A stretch of 64,000 nt of DNA, taken from assembly GCA_050251715.1 (NCBI GenBank), contig JBFWMG010000011.1, positions 1 through 64,000 on the forward strand. Direction: 5' to 3'. Each line of letters begins with the position of its first letter. Positions within the stretch are counted from its first letter, which is position 1. Source of the DNA: JBFWMG01 sp050251715. GTDB lineage: Bacteria > Desulfobacterota > Desulfovibrionia > Desulfovibrionales > Desulfovibrionaceae. A program made the position numbers and the translations under genes. The notes under the pieces were generated by a model. That model ran no database searches. It was not told the DNA's origin and saw nothing but the letters and a program-made list of their open reading frames with translations. Positions 15,845-24,456 of this stretch are shown one piece after another.

Positions 15845-18457
15845 TCACTCGGCATGGGGTGCGTCCGGGGGCGAGGCCGGGCTGTCCGGAGCCGCGCCGT
15901 CAGGCGCCGGGGCAGGGGGCGTCGGGGCAGCGGGCGTGGGGGCAGCCGGGGCCGCAGCGCCGTCTCCATGCGCCTGCGCCGCAGCCTCGCGGGCATATTC
16001 CAGCAAGAACTGGACGTTCACGTTGCCGGGATCCATGTGCGACGCCTTTTCCGCCGCGGCCACCGCCTTGTCCGGCTCCCCGATCCGCAAGAGATGCCGC
16101 ACATAGGCCTGGCGCAGGCGGAAATCGTAGGGAAACGCCTCGATGCCCCGCGCCAGCGTCCGCTCCATGGACGCGACCTCGCCCAATTCCAACTGGGCAT
16201 AGGCCAGATAGAGGTACACGTCCCGGTCGGCCTTCAGCCGCAACGCCTGGCGCAGCAGCCCGTGGGCGTCGCCGTACTTGCGGGCGTTGAAGGCGTCGAT
16301 GCCCCCTTGCTTCAACGCGTTGAGCCGCTTTTCCACCGTCTCCGGCGCCATGTCCTCATCCGCCACGAGCCGCACTTCCCGGCCCAGGGGATAGGGCGCG
16401 TCCAGCACGCTGCGCAGCAGCACCTCGTCCGACACCCGGGCCTCTGCCTCGTTCGCGCCGCCCATGAAATTCCCGGCCACGGCCAAGGGCTGCGCCGCGT
16501 CGATGTTCAGCCCGTTGCCATGTATATTATTGTGTGAAATTGTCATTTTCCCGGATGCATAGGCCACGCCCACACGGTTCCCGGTCAGGGTGCAGCCCGT
16601 GACCGAGCCTTCGCCGCCGCGCACCGCCAGCGCCCGCGCCCAACCAGAAAGCTGGGCGTCCCGCACGGCATAGCCGCCGTTGCCGGCCAGGATCAGCCCG
16701 TCGCCCGCGCCATCACCCGCGCCAGCCTCCGCGCCATCAGCCGCGCCATCAGCCGCGCCAATGGGCGTGCCGCCGGAGCCGTCGCCCTCGCCCTGGCCAA
16801 CGCCACGGCCCTTGGCCATCATCCCCGCGACGCGCAACGCGCCCCGGCTTTCGAGGCACGGCGCGCAGCCCTCGAACACAACCCCTGCCAGGTCGGCCTG
16901 TCCCTCCTCGGGCACCAGCACGCCGCGCCAAGCCGCGCCCACCAACCGCACAGGCGCGCCGGGGCGCGTTGCGGCATCCCGCGCGTCCGTGCCTCCCAGC
17001 CCGCCGTGCGCGGCCAGCCTGCCGCGCACGGTCAGCCGCGCGCCCTGGCCAAACGCGAGCCGCGCGCCCGGCAGCAGGGTCAGCACGCCGCCCTGAGGCA
17101 CCTCGGCGTCAGCCTCCACACGATAGTTGCCCGCCCCCAGTTCGCCTGTGAGCGGCCCAGCCAGGGCCACTTCCTCGAACCGGGGCATGGCCGCGGCCAA
17201 CGGCGCTTCGGGCGGCGACACATTGCCCGCCCGGTCCACGGACCGGACCCGGTAATACCATGTCGCGCCCTGCGCCACGGCGGCGTCGTCATACTCGGTC
17301 CGCTCCACACGGCCCAGGGCGGTGAAGGCGCCCACGGGCGTGTCGTTGCGCTCCACCACAAAGGCGACGACCTCTTCGCCGCCGGGCAGATTCCAGGCCA
17401 GATGCATGCCCTCGCGCCGCGCATCGGCCACCACGGCGACGGGCGGTTGCGGCGGCACGCCGTCAATGACCAAGGGCGATGCGGCTTCGACCCAGTCCCG
17501 CGCCGCGCCGTTGCCCCTGGCCATGCGCACGGCCAGCAGCGCGCCGCGCGCCGCGTCGCCCTCCCGCACCATGTACACGCCCTCATACGTCCCGTTGCCC
17601 ATGGGGCGCAGGGGGATGTCACGCCTCAGGTCGCCCAGGCTGAACACGCCGGTCAGGTCCGGCTCCGCCACCACCCGCACCGCGATCATGCCGCCCGCGC
17701 CAAAGGGTCCGGCGTCCGCGTTGCTGTCCACGAGGCGGATTTCGGGCAGGGTGCGCCCGCCCGCGCAATCGGGCATGGCCTGCGCGATGCGCCAGCCCCA
17801 GTCGTAGACCACGTGGCGGAACTGCTTTTGGGGCGCGTCGCTGAACAGCGCGCCGAGCAGGGTGCCCGCCACGCCCAGCAGGCTGGTGGGCACGGACACC
17901 TTCATCTTGTCCGCGCTGTCGGTCCACGAGCCGACGTCGCGGCCACCGGCATCGACCATGCGCACGCGGGCGGTAAAGGCGAAGTTTTCCACGGCGGCGG
18001 CGGACACCATGGTCCAGTCCTCCACCTCCAGATAGACCACGCCCTGCACATCGAGCGCGCGGCACAGTTCCTTGGGCGAGGCCTGCGCCCAGTCCGCGCC
18101 CCGTTCGTCCATGACGCGGTCCACGGCGGCGGGCAGTTGGGGCTGATAGCCCTTGCCGGCCAGTTGGTTGTGCAGCACGCCGCGCGCCAGGTCCGCCACG
18201 AAATCCAGATCCTCCTGCGAGGGCGGCCTGGAATGGGAGGTGGCGTTGGACCGGGGCATGAACCGGACGGGCAACACGGCCACGCTGCGCGGGATGTCCT
18301 TTTCCAGCACCTGGCCCATGGTGGACACGGCCTGCCGGTCGCGCACGCAGCCGGGGGCGGCCAGGCACACGGCCAGGAGAAAAAGGCAGAGGGTCGCGAT
18401 GGGAAGCGGTGGCAGCTGTGCGGCCAGGGCAATGGGGGAACGGCTGGGGTGTGGCAT
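15845..18457 (-). CDS. Large mosaic lipoprotein: GNA1162/DUF799-like, FN3, beta-helix and TPR domains
   Basis: The 870-residue protein has a lipobox AAPGC (near residue 37). A domain at about 60-245 resembles the GNA1162/DUF799 lipoproteins, with SVAVLPVRF and LEVEDW. A fibronectin-III-like domain at about 330-425 includes WYYRVRSVDRAGN. A right-handed beta-helix (about 450-655) has LTVRGRLAAHGG and GNRVGVAYASGKM, and TPR-type repeats run from about 700 to 830. A low-complexity Gly/Ala/Asp stretch (near 16690-16770) interrupts the beta-helix. It ends in an Ala/Pro tail. AAGGACACCCGC precedes the ATG at 18457. It is likely an envelope scaffold linking other cluster products. Function is unknown. 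Confidence 0.8.
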   Translation of the reverse strand: MPHPSRSPIALAAQLPPLPIATLCLFLLAVCLAAPGCVRDRQAVSTMGQVLEKDIPRSVAVLPVRFMPRSNATSHSRPPSQEDLDFVADLARGVLHNQLAGKGYQPQLPAAVDRVMDERGADWAQASPKELCRALDVQGVVYLEVEDWTMVSAAAVENFAFTARVRMVDAGGRDVGSWTDSADKMKVSVPTSLLGVAGTLLGALFSDAPQKQFRHVVYDWGWRIAQAMPDCAGGRTLPEIRLVDSNADAGPFGAGGMIAVRVVAEPDLTGVFSLGDLRRDIPLRPMGNGTYEGVYMVREGDAARGALLAVRMARGNGAARDWVEAASPLVIDGVPPQPPVAVVADARREGMHLAWNLPGGEEVVAFVVERNDTPVGAFTALGRVERTEYDDAAVAQGATWYYRVRSVDRAGNVSPPEAPLAAAMPRFEEVALAGPLTGELGAGNYRVEADAEVPQGGVLTLLPGARLAFGQGARLTVRGRLAAHGGLGGTDARDAATRPGAPVRLVGAAWRGVLVPEEGQADLAGVVFEGCAPCLESRGALRVAGMMAKGRGVGQGEGDGSGGTPIGAADGAADGAEAGAGDGAGDGLILAGNGGYAVRDAQLSGWARALAVRGGEGSVTGCTLTGNRVGVAYASGKMTISHNNIHGNGLNIDAAQPLAVAGNFMGGANEAEARVSDEVLLRSVLDAPYPLGREVRLVADEDMAPETVEKRLNALKQGGIDAFNARKYGDAHGLLRQALRLKADRDVYLYLAYAQLELGEVASMERTLARGIEAFPYDFRLRQAYVRHLLRIGEPDKAVAAAEKASHMDPGNVNVQFLLEYAREAAAQAHGDGAAAPAAPTPAAPTPPAPAPDGAAPDSPASPPDAPHAE

Positions 18458-18916
18458 GCGGGTGTCCTTGTGTTTGGGCGGCCGCCGTGTGGCGTTAGCG
18501 CCGGAAAAGCCATGGCGGGCGGCGGACGCGCGGCCCGTGCGGCTTTCCGATATCACCATGGGATGCATACAGAAAACCTGTGTGGTTCGTCCACCGTGAT
18601 GTGCCCATGGCGCGCGGTTTTGCCGCCCTGCCTGAAACCATGCCGCAGCCGTGGCCCAAAAGCGAGGGATGGCGTGCCCTGTTTTTTCCTACGCCCGCCC
18701 CGCATGGCGCGTCTTCCATCCTCCCGGATGCGTCCTGGCGGCGCAGGCCGCCGCATCGCCGCGTCGGCTTTGCCGAAAACAGCAGCGCCCTCACGAATAC
18801 CAAAAGAAATCCACGCCCGCCGCCGCGTCCAAGAAGAAAGCGGCAAGCTGGCAGAGCTGGCCGCTCCGCAGCGTTCGCACACCCGCACGCCACGGCAGCG
18901 TCACGCCCCCAGGGCG
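18458..18916. other. Intergenic, no feature recognised
   Basis: About 460 bases within the envelope cluster. Overlapping open frames on both strands lack ribosome sites and recognisable protein. A small hairpin (ACGCCC/GGGCGT) lies at the upper-strand positions just before 18920, next to the stop of the TPR gene, without a T-tract. It may mark a transcription break between the TPR gene and the large lipoprotein gene. Confidence 0.45.
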
Positions 18917-19678
18917 TCACTGGCGCTTTGCATGCAGCTTCTCCAAAAAGAACACCAGGTCGTCCTCGTGCTGCTGAAAGTCCACATACCGCCGGATGAT
19001 GTCCTCCACCTCGTCCTTGGAGTGCCGCGCCAGCATCTTTTCCATGTGTACCCGCAATTCGCGCTTGCGCCAGTTGGCCATGAGGTATTCCAGAATATCC
19101 GTGACCACGTCCCAGTCATGCCGCTTGAGCGCCCTGTCAAAATGCGAACGCTTGAACAGCGAGGCGAATTTCTCGGAAAACAGGGTCATGAGCATGCCCA
19201 GCCACACGCCAAGCACCACCACCGCCAGGTCGCCCGCCTTGTCGCGCAGCAGGCTCATCCACATGGCCATGGTACGGTTTTCCAGCAGATTCTCGGTGTT
19301 GCGCACTTCCTGGATCAACACCTTGGCGACAGGGTTGTCCCTGTTGATTTCAAGCGCCTTCTGAAACTGCTCTTCCGCCTCCACAAGCCTGCCCTCCAGA
19401 TACAGCGCCCTGCCGTACAGGCTGCGCAACCAGTCGGAATCCGGATGCGCGGCGACCGCGTCCCGCAACACCTGGGCCGCCTTGGCGTTTTCGCCGGCGT
19501 TGAGGTATTGCTGCGCCTCTTCGCCCATTTCCACAGCGGATGCGGCGGGTGCAGTGGATGCAACGGCTGCGGCGGATGCGGCCACCGCGCCCACGCACAG
19601 CACCAGCACGACACACAGGCAAATCGCCGCGCCCCCCCTGCCGATCAACCCGAAAACCCTTTTTTCGTGCCTGAACAT
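18917..19678 (-). CDS. Membrane protein with TPR repeats
   Basis: The 253-residue protein has a hydrophobic segment at about 9-38 that may be a signal or anchor. Two to three TPR-like helices (about 50-120) follow, with YLNAGENAKAAQVLRDAV and YGRALYLEGRLVEAEEQFQKALEI. A second hydrophobic helix is at about 150-170 (LAVVVLGVWLGMLMTLF), and a charged C-terminal helical region follows. The arrangement places TPRs outside and the charged tail inside if both segments span. The ATG at 19678 was chosen because it follows the purine-rich AAAGGGGAATGACGGG. It lies 77 bases after the SpoIID gene. Confidence 0.72.
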   Translation of the reverse strand: MFRHEKRVFGLIGRGGAAICLCVVLVLCVGAVAASAAAVASTAPAASAVEMGEEAQQYLNAGENAKAAQVLRDAVAAHPDSDWLRSLYGRALYLEGRLVEAEEQFQKALEINRDNPVAKVLIQEVRNTENLLENRTMAMWMSLLRDKAGDLAVVVLGVWLGMLMTLFSEKFASLFKRSHFDRALKRHDWDVVTDILEYLMANWRKRELRVHMEKMLARHSKDEVEDIIRRYVDFQQHEDDLVFFLEKLHAKRQ

Positions 19679-19755
19679 CCCGTCATTCCCCTTTGTTGTC
19701 TGACTGGCCACCGGCCAACACCGCCACGGGACAGCCGCGGCGCCCTCATTGCCCC

Positions 19756-21288
19756 CTACCACAACCTGTCCAGCGAGGTCTTCGGATAATAGAACGCCAG
19801 GATGGCGTCATAGGAGTGCGTCTTGCCCAAAATGGCCGCGCCCCACTGCGAATACCCGACCCCGTGCCCATGGCCCTTGCCGTGGAACACGAAGGTGTCG
19901 CCGTTGCGCTCCACCTGGACCAGCACCTCGGGCAGCTTCAGCCCCTTGGAACTGGCCAGGGTCGAGCGCGTGCGCAACACCGTGGAGCCGTTGGCATGCA
20001 CCACGCGCACCTTTATCATGCGCCCCGACGGCCCCACCTGCACGGGTTCCAGCGCCTTCACGCCCGGTGCTTTCACGCCCACCCGGAGCAAGGCCTCCTC
20101 CACCTCGGCGCGCGTGAAACGACGCGTCCAGGTCGCCATTTTCCCTTCCAGGCTGGCAGCGTCCCGGTGCGCCACGAGATACGGCTTGGCCGCGCCGAAC
20201 ACCGCACCGGCGTCAGCGGCGTAGCCGCCGTTGTTGGCCGTATACTGCGACAGGATGACCTTGCCGTCGTAACGCATCACCAGTCCCGCCGTATCGCGCA
20301 CGGCGGCGTCGGTGCGGCCGGTTTCCCGCTCCACACCGCCGTACATCTGGTCGCCCTCGAAATCGACCAGGTCGTACTCCCGCGAGGTGCGGTGCCGCTG
20401 CTGGTACAGGGCATAGGTACGGGCCGCCACGGCCTGCGCCTTGAGGGTTTCCACAGGCCAGCTGGAATAGGATTCGGCGGGCACGACCGAGCGCAGGTAG
20501 GCCTCGATGTCCACCAGGTTGATGACCCGCAGCTTGCCGTCGGCCACCTGGATGCGCACCACGCCGCGCACCCGCTTGACGCCGCGTCCCGCGTCCACGC
20601 GGATGGGCTGGTTGGAGCGCACGACGATTTCGCGTTGCGGGAGGCGCTTGCCGGAAACCACGAGCCCGGAGTCGGCGGGCAGCACCTCCAGGGTGGCCGC
20701 GCACGCGCCGCCGTCGATGCACACGGGCGCGTCCGGCGCCCCGGACAGCGAGGCGCGCCCCGTGCCCCGGCTGAGCGCCACGCGCAACGGCGTGCGCCGC
20801 GTCTCGGTCGGCGGGGTGATCTGCCCGCCCTGCCGCAAGACCTGCAACATGGCCTCGGCCTGAAACGCGTACCGGCCCGAGGGATAGCGCCGCAAATAGT
20901 CGTCGAAACCCGCCACGGCCTCCGCCTTGCGCCCGACCTGCATGAGCAGGAACGCGCTCTGGTAAGCCACGGTTTGCGCCTGGTCGGCAAACTCCCGGCC
21001 CAGCTGCCGGTAGATGCCAAGGGCCGCATCCGGTTCGTCCAGAAAGGAACCCAGCACCATGGCCTTGGACAGCAGGGCGTCGGCGCGGTTCTTGGGATAG
21101 CCGCTCGTTTCGTAGGCCGAGTCCAGATATTCCACGGCCTCCATGTACTTGCCCACATCCACGAGGTAGTCGGCATAATTCAACTGCCACCGCGCCCGCA
21201 TCTCGGCATCCACATCCACCGCCTGCGCCACCCCGCCCATGGCGAGCATGAACGCAAGCGCCAGACAAACGGTCCATTGCACCCGCAT
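19756..21288 (-). CDS. SpoIID/LytB-domain protein with N-terminal TPR region
   Basis: The 510-residue protein has a signal peptide (1-23), helical TPR-like repeats (about 35-150) and a SpoIID/LytB domain from about 165 to the end. That domain carries LRSVVPAESYSSWPVETLKAQAVAARTYA-type motifs, SQYTANNGGYA and GHGHGVGYSQWGA. SpoIID proteins are lytic transglycosylases that cut denuded peptidoglycan, so this member probably remodels the cell wall. GGGAGTGACGC precedes the ATG at 21288. Its presence links the neighbouring exported caspase cluster to the cell wall. Confidence 0.92.
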   Translation of the reverse strand: MRVQWTVCLALAFMLAMGGVAQAVDVDAEMRARWQLNYADYLVDVGKYMEAVEYLDSAYETSGYPKNRADALLSKAMVLGSFLDEPDAALGIYRQLGREFADQAQTVAYQSAFLLMQVGRKAEAVAGFDDYLRRYPSGRYAFQAEAMLQVLRQGGQITPPTETRRTPLRVALSRGTGRASLSGAPDAPVCIDGGACAATLEVLPADSGLVVSGKRLPQREIVVRSNQPIRVDAGRGVKRVRGVVRIQVADGKLRVINLVDIEAYLRSVVPAESYSSWPVETLKAQAVAARTYALYQQRHRTSREYDLVDFEGDQMYGGVERETGRTDAAVRDTAGLVMRYDGKVILSQYTANNGGYAADAGAVFGAAKPYLVAHRDAASLEGKMATWTRRFTRAEVEEALLRVGVKAPGVKALEPVQVGPSGRMIKVRVVHANGSTVLRTRSTLASSKGLKLPEVLVQVERNGDTFVFHGKGHGHGVGYSQWGAAILGKTHSYDAILAFYYPKTSLDRLW

Positions 21289-21376
21289 GCGTCACTCCCG
21301 GCTTTCGCCCTGTTGATCGCGCCGCAGCCTCGGGGGCGCACCCCGCCGACCGCCCCGGTGCGGCAAGAACCCGCAC

Positions 21377-21694
21377 CTACAAAACGAAAACGACCTTGAC
21401 TTGCGCAAAAATGTCGGCCGTCCTGTTCTCCTCGAACACCACGGCGGCGCCGCCGCCAATGACGGCTTCCGCGTCCTTGTGGATCTTCACTCCCTGGACG
21501 ACCAGCGGATTGGCGCACCCCCACGAGGCAAGCAACGCCCGCGCCTTGTCCCCCGATGTGGCGTAACTGCCGCAACCGCGCCCGACGAGCATCCGCGTCT
21601 CGACCTTGGCGGGCCGTTGCCGGACGCCGCGTCGTGTTGCCCGCGCCCCTGGCCGGGCGTTGTCCCGCTCCAGCAGCGGATTTTCAATTCTCAT
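21377..21694 (-). CDS. Hypothetical protein (105 residues)
   Basis: The ORF starts at an ATG preceded by GGAGCCGGTAG and ends 88 bases before the SpoIID gene. The N-terminal third is very basic. The rest has small-residue-rich strands (LVGRGCGSYATSGDK, AVIGGGAAVVFEE, AQVKVVFVL) reminiscent of an LPP20/FlgT-like fold, but it is too short for a full domain and lacks a signal peptide. It may be a truncated remnant or begin at an internal start. No family is assigned. Confidence 0.45.
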   Translation of the reverse strand: MRIENPLLERDNARPGARATRRGVRQRPAKVETRMLVGRGCGSYATSGDKARALLASWGCANPLVVQGVKIHKDAEAVIGGGAAVVFEENRTADIFAQVKVVFVL

Positions 21695-21707
21695 CTACCG
21701 GCTCCAT

Positions 21708-21749
21708 AAAAAAAAGCGTAGGATAAAGGGCGGTCCGCCCTCCTACGCT
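21708..21749 (-). terminator. Rho-independent terminator after the 160-residue protein gene
   Basis: On the minus strand a 9-bp stem AGCGTAGGA/TCCTACGCT encloses a second GGGCG/CGCCC hairpin and is followed by eight T. It terminates the gene ending at 21776 and separates it from the envelope cluster downstream. Confidence 0.9.
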
Positions 21750-21775
21750 CTTCCCGCCCCACGTGCCGACACGGC

Positions 21776-22258
21776 CTAGCGTCTGCCTTTCTGAATCCGT
21801 TCCCAGTGTTCCAGATAGCGCACGACCGTCTCGTCGACTTCCTGCTTCACCTTCTCGGCCTGGCGCTGCACCACGCGCGGATGCTCGCACCGGCCTATCA
21901 GGCGGTCCAGTTCCGTCAGCTCGGGAAAATCGTCCAGGCACTCTTCCTCAACGGTGTCCTTGTCCGGCTTGGGCGCGCCCATGGCCACGGCGCGGCACCC
22001 TATGGGTTCCGAAAGATAATTGATCGCCGCCCGGACAAGCTCCTCTTCGCCGACCTGGGCCAACTGCTCGAACAGGATGCGCAGCCTGTCGATGGGGTTG
22101 CGCTGGTAATCCGCGTAATGTTCCCCCATGCAATAGCGGTTGACCTGGGTCAACCCCCGGGAAAATATCTTCTGCAATTCCGTGGCCCCAAGCGTCTCGC
22201 GGCTCTTGGACATGATCTCCCAGGATGCAATGACGTAAGGCGCGCCGTCTCCGTTCAT
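21776..22258 (-). CDS. Hypothetical helical protein (160 residues)
   Basis: The protein is soluble, predicted mostly helical and acidic at the centre. Segments include GLTQVNRYCMGEHYADYQRNP and, near the end, VKQEVDETVVRYLEHWERI. There is no signal or membrane segment. The start at 22258 is preceded by GGGAGGAGAG, and a strong terminator follows at 21708-21749, so it is a self-contained transcription unit. I do not recognise the family. Confidence 0.75.
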   Translation of the reverse strand: MNGDGAPYVIASWEIMSKSRETLGATELQKIFSRGLTQVNRYCMGEHYADYQRNPIDRLRILFEQLAQVGEEELVRAAINYLSEPIGCRAVAMGAPKPDKDTVEEECLDDFPELTELDRLIGRCEHPRVVQRQAEKVKQEVDETVVRYLEHWERIQKGRR

Positions 22259-22526
22259 CTCTCCTCCCGCAATACGTGTCCGCGATATGGTTCCGTCCGT
22301 TGCCTCCCGTGGGCAATGCGCATTCCATAAATGATAGACTGCCCAACATCAAGCCATGCACGGGAAAAACCGGTCCGGCGGCATATCGCCCGCCACAAAA
22401 TCGTCCAGGCGCTCGCCATACGGCCCATGCGCCGCACCCACCAGCCCGGCATGGGAAAACCGCTTGCGGCATGGCGCAGGCGCGCCGCATACGCCTCCCG
22501 CAGGGCGGCGCGCAGGGGACGGGAGA
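22259..22526. other. Intergenic, no feature recognised
   Basis: This stretch lies between the 160-residue protein gene and umuC, both leftward. No convincing promoter, repeat or terminator was recognised by eye. Confidence 0.4.
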
Positions 22527-23795
22527 TCAGGAAACGCGGGGGAGTTCGGCCCAGCAGGTGGTGTAGCGCGGCGACTTGCGCAGCTGGCGCATGGCCCAGG
22601 GCCGTCCCAGCCCGGCGGCGGCGTATTGCAGCGTGGCGCGGCCCCACTTTTCGTTGACCCGGTCCAGGGCAGCCATAAGGGTCTCGTTGCGCGCGGCGCG
22701 CACCGGATCACCCACGGGCGGCAGTTCCAGCAGGCTCAACTGCCGCGTTGCCGCAGGTTCGATGCCCGTGAGCACGACCCCGGCCTTCTTATAGACATAC
22801 CCGTCGCGGTAGATGCCCTCCAGACTGCGCAACGCCAGGGCGATGAGCGTGGGCGTATGGCACGAGGCCACGGCCAGCCGCCCCACATGGGCGTTGGCGT
22901 ACTGCGGCTCGTCCTTGTGCGGGTTGGTCATGACGAACACCTGGCAATGGCTGGCCACCCCGCCCTGGCCGCGCAGCTTTTCCGCCGCCCGGCTCACGTA
23001 GGCGGCCACGGCCTCGCGCATCTCGGCCAGCGAGGCCACGGGGCGGCCAAAGGAACGCGAACAGACAATGGATTGGCGCGGCGGCGGCGCGTCCTCCATG
23101 GGGAGCACGGATTTCCCGCGCAGTTCCAGCACGGTATGCAGGCCCGTCACGGTCATGTGGCGGCGCACCCAGGTGTCGGGCAGGTCGCGCAACGCCCGGG
23201 CCGTGGCCACGCCATGGCGGGCCAGCATGGCCGCATGGCGCCTGCCCACGCCCCACACGTCGCCCACAGCCACGCCCTCCAGCACCGCGTCCAGGCTCCC
23301 GCAGCCGGCCAGGTCGCACACGCCGTCCCAGCGCGCCTCCTTCTTGGCCAGCCGGTTGGCGATCTTGGCCAGGGTCTTGGTGGCGCCAAGGCCCACGGAC
23401 ACCGGGATGCCGGTCCAGCGCAGCACCGTGGCCCGCGCCTCGCGGCACCGGGCCATATGATCGTGCACGCCCGCGAAATCGAGAAACGCCTCGTCGATGG
23501 AGTAGATCTCCATGCCCGGCGCACAGCGCGCCAGCGTGGTCATGACCCGCTGCGACATGTCGCCGTAGAGCGCGTAGTTGGACGAGAGCACGCGCACGCC
23601 ATGCCTGCGGAAAAACCCCTCGCGCTTGAACGCGGGCTCGCCCATGGCCACGCCCAGCGCCTTGGCCTCGGGCGAACGCGCGATGACGCAGCCGTCGTTG
23701 TTGGACAGCACCACGCACGGCACGCCGCGTAGCGCGGGGTTGAACACCCGCTCGCAGGACACGTAAAAATTATTGCAATCGACCAGGGCGAACAT
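22527..23795 (-). CDS. umuC: Y-family DNA polymerase V catalytic subunit (UmuC)
   Basis: The 422-residue translesion polymerase has the catalytic aspartates in VDCNNFY (Asp6) and YSIDEAFLDF (near 100). The UmuC-type SSNYALYGDMSQRVM segment is present, as are a helix-hairpin-helix around GVGRRHAAMLARHGV and a beta-clamp-binding-like RQLSLLELP near 345. AAGGAGTCCGGC precedes the ATG at 23795. It is divergent from umuD, with the CTAG repeat lying between them. It would act in SOS mutagenic repair with UmuD'. Confidence 0.96.
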   Translation of the reverse strand: MFALVDCNNFYVSCERVFNPALRGVPCVVLSNNDGCVIARSPEAKALGVAMGEPAFKREGFFRRHGVRVLSSNYALYGDMSQRVMTTLARCAPGMEIYSIDEAFLDFAGVHDHMARCREARATVLRWTGIPVSVGLGATKTLAKIANRLAKKEARWDGVCDLAGCGSLDAVLEGVAVGDVWGVGRRHAAMLARHGVATARALRDLPDTWVRRHMTVTGLHTVLELRGKSVLPMEDAPPPRQSIVCSRSFGRPVASLAEMREAVAAYVSRAAEKLRGQGGVASHCQVFVMTNPHKDEPQYANAHVGRLAVASCHTPTLIALALRSLEGIYRDGYVYKKAGVVLTGIEPAATRQLSLLELPPVGDPVRAARNETLMAALDRVNEKWGRATLQYAAAGLGRPWAMRQLRKSPRYTTCWAELPRVS

Positions 23796-23852
23796 GCCGG
23801 ACTCCTTGAAGAAACGCACGGGAGGCCCGCTTGCGGGCAGGGGGCGCGACGG

Positions 23853-23960
23853 CTAGGACATCTTAACCTTGAAAAGGTTTGCATGCTCTTGTGCATTTCC
23901 CTGAAACAATGTCCCATTGTTTCAGGGAGGGCGTCTTGTTTCAAGACGAAAATGCGCTAG
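23853..23960 (-). repeat. CTAG-bounded three-hairpin repeat, copy B (inverted)
   Basis: Read on the minus strand it begins CTAGCGCATTTTCGTC and ends AAGATGTCCTAG, 108 bases, with both ends CTAG. Hairpin 1 has a 7-bp CGTCTTG/CAAGACG stem, hairpin 2 a 14-bp stem around GGA, and hairpin 3 an AACCTT/AAGGTT core. These stems differ in sequence from copy A but keep pairing. It occupies most of the umuC-umuD intergenic region, ending 38 bases before the umuD ATG. Confidence 0.9.
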
Positions 23961-23998
23961 TATGATCTACACGACATCGGCATACGGAGCAAGACAGC

Positions 23999-24454
23999 AT
24001 GAAAGGCACACGGAACGGGCGCCGCCCGGCGGGCGGTCTGGAGATTCTGGGATGCGAGCAGCGCACGCGGCTGGAACTGCCGCTGTACCTGGCTGCGGTG
24101 GCCGCCGGATTCCCCTCGCCCGCCGACGATTTCATCGACCAAAAGCTCGATCTCAACGAGTACTGCATCGACCACCCCGCCGCCACCTTCTTCGTGCGCG
24201 TGCACGGCGACTCCATGCGGGAGGCGGGCATCCACGACGGCGACGTGCTGGTGGTGGACCGGGCGGCGGACCCGGCGAACAACAAGGTGGTCATCGCGGC
24301 CCTGGACGGCGAACTGACCGTGAAACGGCTGCACACGAAAAACGGCGCGCTCTTCCTCATGCCCGCCAACCCGGAGTTCAAGCCCATCGAAATCACCGAG
24401 GGGCGCGGATTCGAGATCTGGGGCGTGGTCACCTACGTGATCCACAAGGTCTGA
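23999..24454 (+). CDS. umuD: UmuD-type SOS mutagenesis peptidase (S24)
   Basis: The 151-residue protein has the autocleavage site Ala36-Gly37 in VAAGFPSPADDF, the catalytic Ser72 in HGDSM and Lys109 in TVKRL. This is the UmuD/LexA peptidase layout without a DNA-binding domain. Self-cleavage on RecA filaments would give UmuD' for polymerase V with the adjacent UmuC. The ATG at 23999 is preceded by CGGAGCAAGACAGC. It overlaps functionally with the next gene, which starts 2 bases after its stop. Confidence 0.95.
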   Translation: MKGTRNGRRPAGGLEILGCEQRTRLELPLYLAAVAAGFPSPADDFIDQKLDLNEYCIDHPAATFFVRVHGDSMREAGIHDGDVLVVDRAADPANNKVVIAALDGELTVKRLHTKNGALFLMPANPEFKPIEITEGRGFEIWGVVTYVIHKV

Positions 24455-24456
24455 CC

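Noticed and set aside
18553..18888. 111-codon minus-strand frame with CERCG and similar cysteines
   Set aside because: No ribosome site and a composition typical of random GC-rich sequence.
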